64,000 nt of DNA. Source: Amblyornis subalaris. Taxonomy: Eukaryota > Chordata > Aves > Passeriformes > Ptilonorhynchidae. A model generated the notes under the pieces. It was not told the origin of the DNA and did no database searches. It worked only from the letters and a program-made list of their open reading frames with translations. The stretch lies in the NCBI GenBank assembly GCA_018881555.1, contig JACAXG010000002.1, positions 21,899,183 to 21,963,182 on the forward strand, written 5' to 3'. Numbering within the stretch: the stretch's first letter is position 1; every line of letters begins with the position of its first letter. Shown one piece after another: positions 39,501-43,502 of the stretch. The position numbers and the translations under genes are program-made.

Positions 39501-40813
39501 GCTAATTATTTGATGATGTATGCAACAACTTTAGAGAAGCTCTTAAATTTTTGACCTGAAACCAGGTGAGAGCAGCCTTAATAAAACAGTTCTTGGGAAG
39601 AAATTTTCAGCACACTGGGCACACCGTGACAATAGTGAGAACCAAAGTTGTCACAAAGTAAATTTGAACACAACAAGGAGACCACACGAGAAAAATAAGA
39701 TTTACAGCTCTCAGGCTCCAAGATTACATTTTTCTCATCTGAATCGATGCATTCAATACATTCACTGAACATGAATGTGATTTTCCTGTCTTTCAAAGCT
39801 GAAAGGAAGAGCAACTTATTTCTTATTCTGAATTAATTTAAGCTTAAATAAAAGGATCCCCATTAAAGTTATCATTGCGTGATAGGCTTCCATCAGGGAA
39901 GGCAATTAACTCTTTCACTGATGCGAGAGTTACAAATAGTTTTAAAGGAACTGTCAGGCAAATGTATGAAATGAAATAGAGCAGATGATAGTCCTCTGCA
40001 GTAGGTTTCCTCTGTAGGTTAGCACTAAGGCACAAAATACTCTTTTTACAAGGCGAAGATACACAGTCCTCTAAACTACATCAATATTTCAGGCAAATAG
40101 AAGCAAGGAGACATCTCCTGAAAGCAGAATTATTGTCTGGATTTGAGAGGTTTTGCTTATCTTTGTCCTGCATCGGTAGAAGGAAAAATAATAAATTCCA
40201 CATGACTATTCAAAGGAACATTATGAAAGCATAAGACTAAGGATCTGAGCACTACTTTTAATACTTACAGAAATATCACAATTTAAACCAGCAAACTTGA
40301 AAATCAAGCTGCAACTAAGTTCAGGATATCTATGCAAGTCACAGATTCCCAGAAAGTTCCTTGTGAATTCACAATTTTTCTTGCTTATATAGGAAAAGTC
40401 CTGCACTAGACAAAATTGAATAAGTGAATAAACCGAAAGAACAAAAGTTCATCTTCCCCACCCTCCAGGTTCTTTAGCATTTATAGTAATTTCATGCAGT
40501 CGGAGTAGTGGGATTTCTTCCTTAGCAGATTCCACAAATTCAGATGTTAAACATTAGTTCTCAAACTCTGTTCTTAGTAAGATACATTCTTTAAAATAGT
40601 TTGGAAAAAGATGATGTGTAATATAAAGTTCTCACAGTGCTAATAACCATCTGTATTTCAAAAGATTAGGAATAGTTTTTGAAAACTTACCAGGTTACTT
40701 GTGCATAAGTTTTGACAATTCCTTGAGAAAGCACAGTACACTGCAGAAATCCATAGACAGTAAAAAGCAACAAGCCATTTTAGCGGGAAAACTGACGGGC
40801 AAGCGTTCCTCAT
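326..40813 (-). CDS. ROS1: ROS1 receptor tyrosine kinase, 5' part of gene (31 coding exons, 3' end outside window)
   Basis: ROS1 is a single-pass receptor tyrosine kinase with a very large ectodomain. In mammals it acts in epididymal epithelium, where NELL2 is a reported ligand. Thirty-one exons join in one frame to 1702 codons with no stop. The order is signal peptide (about 1-27), cysteine-rich segment (28-103), FN3 1-2 (104-292), YWTD-type propeller 1 (about 300-555), FN3 3 (about 560-668), propeller 2 (670-935), FN3 4-5 (937-1152), propeller 3 (1153-1445), FN3 6-7 (about 1450-1650) and the start of FN3 8. Human ROS1 is 2347 residues, so roughly the last quarter, with the remaining FN3 repeats, transmembrane helix and kinase, lies left of position 326. 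Every intron is GT-AG. Exon limits are inferred from protein similarity and splice consensus, not from transcripts. Confidence 0.96.
1354..1586 (-). CDS. ROS1: ROS1 exon 30 (FN3 repeat 7)
   Basis: Residues 1566-1643. [25 protein letters not shown] and [10 protein letters not shown] align with human VPEAV, LIISWRESHKPNGPKESVRY and PLRQSEFPNG. Acceptor TTTCTGTTTCAG, donor GTATAA, exit phase 0. Confidence 0.95.
1587..5533 (-). other. ROS1 intron between exons 29 and 30
   Basis: About 3.9 kb. It holds a CR1 fragment at about 3206-3495 and a G/T-rich low-complexity tract at about 2806-2870. Short open frames on both strands (for example 3459-3812) lack splice sites or recognisable similarity and are treated as chance. 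Confidence 0.85.
3206..3495 (-). mobile_element. CR1 LINE fragment (3' end)
   Basis: The plus strand reads AGAATCATCAAAGTTGGAAG, then GACCTTTCAGATCATTAAGT and CCAAC. It continues through CACCTCCAGGGATGGTGACT and CCACCACCTCCCTGGGAAAC to CAGCTTAAGGCCATTTCC. This is the hallmark of the 3' untranslated end of avian CR1, in reverse orientation, so the element points left. Its ATTCTATG-type terminal repeat is at about 3206. It is 5'-truncated, as nearly all CR1 copies are, and has no coding capacity. It lies in a ROS1 intron in the same orientation as the gene. Confidence 0.92.
5534..5675 (-). CDS. ROS1: ROS1 exon 29 (FN3 repeat 6, second half)
   Basis: Residues 1519-1565 plus one base. [18 protein letters not shown] and VAVKNYYSD correspond to human EFQDSIALIEDLQPFSTY and IAVKNYYSD. 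Acceptor TTTCAAATTACAG, donor GTTTGT (non-consensus at +3 to +4), exit phase 1. It has no internal ATG. Confidence 0.93.
6335..6552 (-). CDS. ROS1: ROS1 exon 28 (FN3 repeat 6, first half)
   Basis: Residues 1446-1518. [14 protein letters not shown] and [12 protein letters not shown] align with human NATNTSLTIRLPLA and GITSPTPTYLVY. Acceptor TCTTTCCTAG, donor GTATGG, exit phase 0. Confidence 0.93.
6553..8954 (-). other. ROS1 intron between exons 27 and 28
   Basis: About 2.4 kb of AT-rich intron. The only structure noted is a near-perfect inverted repeat at 8004-8025. No exon between 27 and 28 is needed, as phases and protein match across the join. Confidence 0.8.
8004..8025. repeat. Short perfect inverted repeat (10-bp arms, 2-nt loop)
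   Basis: TCCCTATCCC and GGGATAGGGA are perfect complements separated by TG. The loop is too tight for all pairs to form in RNA, but the element is cruciform-capable. It lies in a ROS1 intron with no known function. Confidence 0.7.
8955..9131 (-). CDS. ROS1: ROS1 exon 27 (last blades of beta-propeller 3)
   Basis: Residues 1387-1445 plus one base. [17 protein letters not shown] and [12 protein letters not shown] align with human VSLTVDGDLIYWIITAK and ILAYSSVMQPFP. Acceptor TTTTCCTACAG, donor GTAGAG. The exon opens with GTAAGA, itself donor-like, and is 177 nt in phase 1 to 1, so skipping keeps the frame. Confidence 0.94.
10058..10344 (-). CDS. ROS1: ROS1 exon 26 (beta-propeller 3)
   Basis: Residues 1291-1386 plus one base. 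RLYWMEE, HMFYYDI, CTCNVSE and [14 protein letters not shown] match human RLYWTEV, QMFYYSI, CSCNVTE and QEIWAMDLEGCQCW. The only donor that keeps frame with exon 27 is GTCTGA after CAAG, a poor match to consensus at +3. Exit phase 1. Confidence 0.9.
10841..11052 (-). CDS. ROS1: ROS1 exon 25 (beta-propeller 3)
   Basis: Residues 1221-1290 plus two bases. [15 protein letters not shown] corresponds to human [28 protein letters not shown] follows. Acceptor TTTGTTTTTAAG, donor GTAAGG, exit phase 2. Confidence 0.95.
11527..11729 (-). CDS. ROS1: ROS1 exon 24 (entry to beta-propeller 3)
   Basis: Residues 1153-1220. [17 protein letters not shown] and [10 protein letters not shown] match human PHLITLLGNKIVFLDMD and AEGDSLFLLHL in pattern. 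Acceptor TTTCCTTCCAG, donor GTATTC, exit phase 0. Confidence 0.94.
12377..12440 (-). CDS. ROS1: ROS1 exon 23 (last strand of FN3 repeat 5)
   Basis: Residues 1132-1152 plus one base. [14 protein letters not shown] aligns with human VRAFTSKGPGPYAD. Acceptor CTGTCCCACAG, donor GTATGG, exit phase 1. At 64 nt with no ATG-initiated frame it is easily missed. Confidence 0.93.
13279..13541 (-). CDS. ROS1: ROS1 exon 22 (FN3 repeat 5)
   Basis: Residues 1044-1131. [30 protein letters not shown] and NLTVRFQ align with human FN3 5. Acceptor TTTTTTATACAG, donor GTATGG, exit phase 0. Confidence 0.95.
14358..14520 (-). CDS. ROS1: ROS1 exon 21 (FN3 repeat 4, second half)
   Basis: Residues 990-1043 plus one base. 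[19 protein letters not shown] and SLRAPE match human [19 protein letters not shown] and SLRAPE. Acceptor TTTAATTCACAG, donor GTACCG, exit phase 1. Confidence 0.95.
15083..15240 (-). CDS. ROS1: ROS1 exon 20 (FN3 repeat 4, first half)
   Basis: Residues 937-989. [13 protein letters not shown] and [13 protein letters not shown] are nearly identical to human. Acceptor TTTATGGACAG is weak in pyrimidines, donor GTGAGG, exit phase 0. Confidence 0.95.
15567..15781 (-). CDS. ROS1: ROS1 exon 19 (end of beta-propeller 2)
   Basis: Residues 865-936 plus one base. [14 protein letters not shown] is identical to human, followed by [11 protein letters not shown] and HTSLKPLP. The frame is not the longest open one here: a longer overlapping open frame exists but is a shadow. 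Acceptor TTTTCATAG, donor GTACAT, exit phase 1. Confidence 0.95.
15782..17326 (-). other. ROS1 intron between exons 18 and 19
   Basis: About 1.5 kb. On the opposite strand there is a 62-codon open frame (16839-17027) crossed by an acceptor-like TTGCCTTTCAG at about 16860. No protein similarity is recognised. Otherwise featureless. Confidence 0.75.
17327..17427 (-). CDS. ROS1: ROS1 exon 18 (beta-propeller 2)
   Basis: Residues 832-864 plus two bases. [17 protein letters not shown] corresponds to human [17 protein letters not shown]. Acceptor is TTTTTTTCTTAG, donor GTAAGT, exit phase 2. It has no methionine and is too short for most ORF finders, so a naive ORF scan misses it. Confidence 0.93.
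17428..20998 (-). other. ROS1 intron between exons 17 and 18
   Basis: About 3.6 kb, the second-longest intron within the ROS1 propeller coding region. It has several overlapping open frames on both strands around 19797-20394, none with splice context or similarity that I recognise. No transposon signature was seen. Confidence 0.75.
20999..21190 (-). CDS. ROS1: ROS1 exon 17 (beta-propeller 2)
   Basis: Residues 768-831, 64 whole codons, phase 0 to 0. [20 protein letters not shown] and [10 protein letters not shown] match human closely. Acceptor TTTGTCCCTAG, donor GTGACT. Confidence 0.96.
22154..22335 (-). CDS. ROS1: ROS1 exon 16 (beta-propeller 2)
   Basis: Residues 707-767. [11 protein letters not shown] and [15 protein letters not shown] are typical YWTD blade strands and match human DMDWYNNSLYY and LAFEWLGHFLYWAGK. 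Acceptor TTTATTTTCAAG, donor GTAGGT, exit phase 0. Confidence 0.96.
22852..22962 (-). CDS. ROS1: ROS1 exon 15 (entry to beta-propeller 2)
   Basis: Residues 670-706 plus one base. [10 protein letters not shown] and SYGPGELL align with human IMAVKEDGLW and SFGPGEFL. Acceptor CTTTATAG, donor GTAAAT, exit phase 1. Confidence 0.94.
23799..24011 (-). CDS. ROS1: ROS1 exon 14 (FN3 repeat 3, second part)
   Basis: Residues 599-669 plus one base. [15 protein letters not shown] and [12 protein letters not shown] match human FN3 3. Acceptor CTTCTCACAG, donor GTAAGA, exit phase 1. Human ROS1 carries extra residues between the two halves of this repeat that are not encoded here (see findings). Confidence 0.96.
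24633..25144 (-). CDS. ROS1: ROS1 exon 13 (end of propeller 1 and start of FN3 repeat 3)
   Basis: Residues 428-598 plus one base, the longest exon seen (512 nt). It begins with [16 protein letters not shown] and includes [17 protein letters not shown] and AVISWRPPE. The last of these opens FN3 3. The donor GTAAGT follows IGTS in phase 1. The open frame continues past the donor by chance for about 47 codons. Confidence 0.96.
25274..25325. repeat. AT-rich microsatellite (CATATA and TA repeats)
   Basis: About 50 bp of GCATAT/CATATA units passing into an uninterrupted TA run. It lies in the ROS1 intron between exons 12 and 13, about 130 bp from exon 13. It is likely polymorphic in length. Confidence 0.95.
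25724..25821 (-). CDS. ROS1: ROS1 exon 12 (beta-propeller 1 blades)
   Basis: Residues 396-427 plus two bases. VCHLENC, EDITP and KVIADAYNG align with human VCDLENC, EEITP and KIVADSYNG. Acceptor CATTCCCCAG, donor GTAAGT, exit phase 2. Confidence 0.94.
26955..27139 (-). CDS. ROS1: ROS1 exon 11 (beta-propeller 1 blades)
   Basis: Residues 334-395. [18 protein letters not shown] and [11 protein letters not shown] are strongly conserved with human. The VYFSEG and IYFVM strands are the degenerate YWTD positions of the propeller. Donor GTAATG, exit phase 0. Confidence 0.96.
28103..28225 (-). CDS. ROS1: ROS1 exon 10 (entry to beta-propeller 1)
   Basis: Residues 293-333 plus one base. [13 protein letters not shown] is nearly identical to human, followed by a less conserved stretch and the HHNITG sequon. 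Acceptor CTGTTTGCTAG, donor GTAAAA, exit phase 1. Confidence 0.95.
28226..30499 (-). other. ROS1 intron between exons 9 and 10
   Basis: About 2.3 kb. A 68-codon open stretch on the sense strand at 30184-30390 has moderately balanced composition but no convincing phase-matched splice sites. A G/T-rich tract lies near 29555-29600. Nothing else recognised. Confidence 0.75.
30500..30576 (-). CDS. ROS1: ROS1 exon 9 (FN3 repeat 2, last strands)
   Basis: Residues 267-292 plus one base. [20 protein letters not shown] corresponds to human [20 protein letters not shown]. Acceptor TTTACCCTAG, donor GTACAA, exit phase 1. Confidence 0.95.
31238..31439 (-). CDS. ROS1: ROS1 exon 8 (FN3 repeat 2, main part)
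   Basis: Residues 200-266 plus two bases. [22 protein letters not shown] and [13 protein letters not shown] match human FN3 2. Acceptor TGTCTCTTGCAG, donor GTACAA, entry phase 1, exit phase 2. Confidence 0.96.
31917..32055 (-). CDS. ROS1: ROS1 exon 7 (FN3 repeat 1, second half)
   Basis: Residues 154-199 plus one base. Motifs include [22 protein letters not shown] and YRTHAFG, matching human FTEYIFRVVWI and the following SPPSPSYRTHPHG. Donor GTAATA, exit phase 1. The exon begins GTAGTA right after TCTAG, and the upstream pyrimidine tract is interrupted. Confidence 0.94.
33221..33369 (-). CDS. ROS1: ROS1 exon 6 (FN3 repeat 1, first half)
   Basis: Residues 104-153. It contains [16 protein letters not shown] and [10 protein letters not shown], nearly the same as the human FN3 1 core strands. 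Entry phase 1, exit phase 0, acceptor TTTTCCTCTCAG, donor GTAAAG. Confidence 0.96.
33967..34012 (-). CDS. ROS1: ROS1 exon 5 (end of cysteine-rich segment)
   Basis: Residues 89-103 plus one base. It encodes [15 protein letters not shown], aligning with human VGCSSAEGAYEEEVL. Acceptor TTCCTGTAAG, donor GTAAGT, exit phase 1. It links the cysteine module to FN3 1. Confidence 0.9.
34013..36843 (-). other. ROS1 intron between exons 4 and 5
   Basis: About 2.8 kb. It contains an A/C-rich tract at 35872-35925, G/T-rich on the transcribed sense strand. No further exon was found between the 27-nt exon 4 and exon 5, and none is required by phase. Confidence 0.8.
35872..35925 (-). repeat. A/C-rich low-complexity tract (G-run rich on ROS1 sense strand)
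   Basis: Plus-strand CCCC, CCC, CCCC and CCCC runs are separated by A-rich spacers. On the minus strand, the ROS1 sense strand, this gives three G-runs spaced 2-3 nt apart plus a fourth about 15 nt away. Weak quadruplex potential in the pre-mRNA. Confidence 0.6.
36844..36870 (-). CDS. ROS1: ROS1 exon 4 (27-nt micro-exon)
   Basis: Residues 80-88, NETYTRACE, phase 0 to 0. Acceptor TTTCTTGCCAG, donor GTAAGT. It sits where human has RESCE, followed by a GCS motif supplied by the next exon. The micro-exon adds an N-x-T glycosylation sequon and one cysteine. Its small size makes it the least certain coding exon after exon 2. Confidence 0.78.
37543..37602 (-). CDS. ROS1: ROS1 exon 3 (60-nt cysteine-rich mini-exon)
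   Basis: Residues 60-79, phase 0 to 0. It encodes a C-x3-C-x-FWN...NCPLKC block that matches the human CIQGCHFWN...NCALKC block closely. Acceptor TCTTTGCAG, donor GTGAGT. The four cysteines probably form local disulphides just before FN3 1. Confidence 0.93.
38941..38994 (-). CDS. ROS1: ROS1 exon 2 (54-nt cysteine-region mini-exon)
   Basis: Residues 42-59, phase 0 to 0. Acceptor is TTTTTCCTATAG, donor GTGAGT. It encodes [18 protein letters not shown], which aligns loosely with the human segment beginning GQQLDLG and containing NLSEPC. Similarity is weak, so the call rests on position, phase, splice sites and one cysteine plus an N-x-S sequon. Confidence 0.75.
38995..40690 (-). other. ROS1 intron 1
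   Basis: About 1.7 kb. It contains the 132-nt candidate cassette exon (40269-40400). A second cysteine-rich open block (39578-39798) lies behind a strong acceptor, but its frame does not suit exon 1. A third open frame (39844-40035) has neither property. Confidence 0.7.
40269..40400 (-). CDS. Candidate cassette exon inside ROS1 intron 1 (44 codons, phase 0 to 0)
   Basis: Between exons 1 and 2, both phase 0, lies an open block bounded by TCTAGTGCAG and GTAAGT. It is exactly 44 codons, has no stop, and contains four cysteines (KKNCEF, GICDL, LSCSL, LNCDI). Inclusion would lengthen the cysteine-rich segment after the signal peptide without changing frame. I recall no counterpart in human ROS1. 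It may be a lineage-specific exon, an alternatively spliced exon, or a chance open stretch with good splice sites. Confidence 0.4.
40691..40813 (-). CDS. ROS1: ROS1 exon 1 (start codon, signal peptide)
   Basis: Residues 1-41. The ATG is at 40813-40811. A basic start is followed by a hydrophobic stretch ([15 protein letters not shown]) that reads as a signal peptide, then a C-x3-C motif (CQNLC) and TSNL. The pattern CLWIS-x-V-x-C and the final TNL-like end match the human amino terminus. The donor is GTAAGT and the exon ends in phase 0. The start is fixed by homology and by the signal peptide beginning at once. Confidence 0.92.
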
Positions 40814-41160
40814 AACTTAAACAATTTCATCTGTCAGTCTGATTCTTCCCTTGACTTGGCCAAACAAACTCCTTTCATCTAGGTGACGTAGACACAACTG
40901 TGAAATTTCTGCGTGTCAGATCATTAAATTTTTTTTTTAAATCCTTGTTTACAGTCCGTTCCTTCAACAACTTCCCTCAGCTTCCTGGAGCACTTGTCTT
41001 GAACTTACGCAACCTCTGTTTCATAGTTTCTTATTAAACCACTCAAACAAAAGAGCTGACCAATGGAAGTCAGTGTATCTACTTACACAAATATCATTAG
41101 TGTAAAAAGGAAACTAACTGAGATGCTTTTGATCAGGCGCTCCAAGCGACACGGAAACAG
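40814..41160 (-). promoter_or_regulatory. ROS1 5' flank, with CRE-like site
   Basis: This is the sequence immediately upstream of the ROS1 ATG. It is AT-rich with no CpG island, in contrast to DCBLD1. On the minus strand TACGTCA at about 40884-40890 resembles a CREB/AP-1 half site, 71-77 bases before the ATG. A run TTTAAAAAAAAAATTTAA near 40925-40943 could act as a weak TATA-like element. The transcription start is not determinable. Confidence 0.3.
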
Positions 41161-42135
41161 GGAAACCATGGGAAAAAAAATGACCTAAAGTGAATTTCTA
41201 GATTAGTCTATTTCTAAATATTTTTAAGTGGATGCAACTACCAAAATTTGTTGGTGATGATGAATAACTTTGTTAGAACACCATTGATCATATCAGACAT
41301 TACAAAAATTTTAATTAATTCTTTGTTTTAGTGAATGTTTCCGAATGTTCCATTTCCACACCAAAATACCACCCAGAACAGATCCCCGTCTGCCTTCTGA
41401 TACAATCTAGACACAAACTAACACCAGTCAATCTGCTAGGGGCTCCCTAGGTGAGGGGGCACAATTGTACTCGTAAGAAAATTGAAGCTGATAGATACGG
41501 CATTTATGTGATTTAAAGAGTGGTGAAGAGTCTTACATAAAGTTGGAGACTCACATTAAAGATCTCAGTGGAAATTCAAGCTTAGGACACATCCAGGTCC
41601 CGGTTGGTGGCACATCCGTGCTGTACCAGCAGAGCTAGCCACAGGGTCTTTCTGCAGCAGAAAATCGATCCAGCTTACATATATATATCTATACATATAA
41701 ATACATAGAGATATAAATGCTAGGTCATTTTGTGCATGTGTGTGACTCATTAAAAATCAAATGTGCTATTTTATAAATAATACAGCATTTTGATGATCAG
41801 TTGAGGCTGGCTCATCCTGCGTAAAAAGGACCATACCTTTCCAAGCCCTATTCACTTGCCAAGCAAACATTTCTGCCGCCAGGCGATAAAATAGGCTGAG
41901 AACCTGGTTAACACTAACCCAGCAGCAGCAGAAGTGAATTGGTTGGCATTAACCTGATGCTGTTTTCTCATGTTCAGGCTCCAGTTCAGGCAGAATTCCC
42001 TGTGCTGTTCTGTCCGTGCGGTGAAAGGAGTAAAAGGACTAAGGCAGGAAGAAAGGGTAAGCCAGGCTGGAGACGGACAATGAATATTGGGAAGCATATG
42101 GCCCAAAGGCTGCCCAAGGAAGGAAAGGCATTTAG

Positions 42136-42141
42136 GAGGAG
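42136..42141 (+). repeat. Target-site duplication, left copy
   Basis: GAGGAG directly precedes the LTR and is repeated exactly after it. Confidence 0.85.
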
Positions 42142-42465
42142 TGTGGCCCTGCATTTTGCAGTTCTTCAGATGTGCAGTGTTTTTAGTTCAACAAAATAGT
42201 TTCTCACGCACTTTTGTGTAAACACGAATTGTTGACCTAACCGGCAAAGATTGTTATGAATTCCTAACCTATATGATAGACAACTCTATTGACCAGTGGA
42301 CAGCAGGAGGTGGCATTCCTATCCTCCAATCCACAGTACTTTCTGAAAACATATAAATAAAGTTAGGGCAGAGGCCGGCTCGCTCTTCTTCCTCCCTTTT
42401 GGCCTCTGCCTGTTGAAGAACCCTGACAGCTGTGTCCGTGTGTTTATTCAAACCCGAGAACAACA
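42142..42465 (+). mobile_element. Solo LTR of an endogenous retrovirus
   Basis: 324 bp beginning TGTGGCC and ending CAACA, flanked by identical 6-bp GAGGAG on both sides (42136-42141 and 42466-42471). TATAAATAAA at 42352-42361 supplies overlapping TATA-like and AATAAA polyadenylation motifs. A pyrimidine-rich stretch and a GTGTGTTTATTC segment follow, as in R-U5. The 6-bp duplication is typical of beta/class II (ERVK-like) elements. There is no internal region, so it is the product of LTR-LTR recombination. It points toward DCBLD1. Family assignment is inferred from structure only. Confidence 0.85.
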
Positions 42466-42471
42466 GAGGAG
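42466..42471 (+). repeat. Target-site duplication, right copy
   Basis: GAGGAG directly follows the LTR terminal CA and equals the left copy. Perfect identity suggests the insertion is not very old or was spared mutation. Confidence 0.85.
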
Positions 42472-43396
42472 GTTCCTTCCTTTTCTTCCAGTTTCTCTGG
42501 GAAGCATTTGGCGCTTTCCTTGTGCATCATCTTAGTCTCCTCACCACTACTCAAGTGAACACGTAGATAAGAGTAAGTCATCTAGAGTGAGCTTTGGTTT
42601 CAGCTGAGAGCTTTCAGCTTCACAGGTGAGGGGGAAATACTGCTCCATTTGCTTGTCACTTCTCCACTCCAGAAGGATGCTCCCCCCACTCCAGCCCACG
42701 AGCAAAGCTGCTCAAGAGGGAGCTCCTTAGCTCCAGCCAAAATAAGCCAGTTTAGTCCAACTGCTTAAATAGTAGTTCTCTGCTAATCCAGCTCATCTTG
42801 GCTGAAGAAATTTCATCAGAGCTCACATGATCAGCAGCAAAACTGAAGAGGAAGCTGGTAACAGGTAGGTTTAGGCTGCAATTTCTTCCTGAGGCAAAGA
42901 ACTTTGTGCTTTGGATAGTTAGGACATTTAGGACCCTTGGGATTTGATCTCTAAGACTAGTAGGTCTATACCAGTAAATTCAATGTACCCACATCCACAC
43001 CCTAAAAATCACTCATAATCCAAGAGAGCATAGGCACAATTGAAATACCTATGGCCAATGGCTCTTAGCTTTTACTATATCCCAAACTGTTTCTGGTTAT
43101 TGCTTGGGCTAGTGCTGATGTGGATCAAAATCAGAGTTCAACAATTGGTCTATGTGGTCACTCAGGATTAAGAATGTTGGCTGGCATGGATTTAAATTAC
43201 TGTCTTAGATGTAGTGCAGGTAAAAAAATTTGTCTAAGTTCAAAGTTTTTTAAAAAATATTTTAATTGTATTTATTTATTCAACACTTTTTTGATCTGTT
43301 TTGGGGGGGATTTTTTAGGAACTAATTGATTGTTAGGATGTCTGGGGTCTTTTTTGAGGATGTATAGGGAGAAGCAGTGGGAGGTGAGAAACACAG
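42472..43396. other. Intergenic DNA, no feature recognised
   Basis: About 0.9 kb of unremarkable sequence between the solo LTR and a CR1 fragment. A T-rich stretch lies near 43235-43315. Confidence 0.7.
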
Positions 43397-43502
43397 ACTC
43401 ATAGAATCATTACAGTTGGAAAAGACTTCCAAGATCATCGAGTCCAACCTTTGACCAAACACTACCATGTCAACTAAAACTAAACCATAGCACTAAGCGC
43501 CA
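43397..43502 (-). mobile_element. CR1 LINE fragment (short 3' end)
   Basis: The plus strand reads CATAGAATCATTACAGTTGG, then AAAAGACTTCCAAGATCATC and GAGTCCAACC, the reverse complement of the CR1 3' end. It loses similarity after AGCACTAAGCGCCATG. About 105 bp, heavily 5'-truncated, oriented left. Confidence 0.9.

Larger units (their letters stand above)
40814..42141. other. Intergenic DNA between ROS1 and the solo LTR
   Basis: About 1.3 kb. It has an A/T-rich simple-sequence patch at about 41676-41712 (TA-rich, ATATAT and TACATA units). No gene or transposon recognised; short open frames here are taken as chance. Confidence 0.7.

Noticed and set aside
39844..40035. 63-codon minus-strand open frame in ROS1 intron 1
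   Set aside because: No good splice sites bounding it and no ROS1 similarity; treated as chance.
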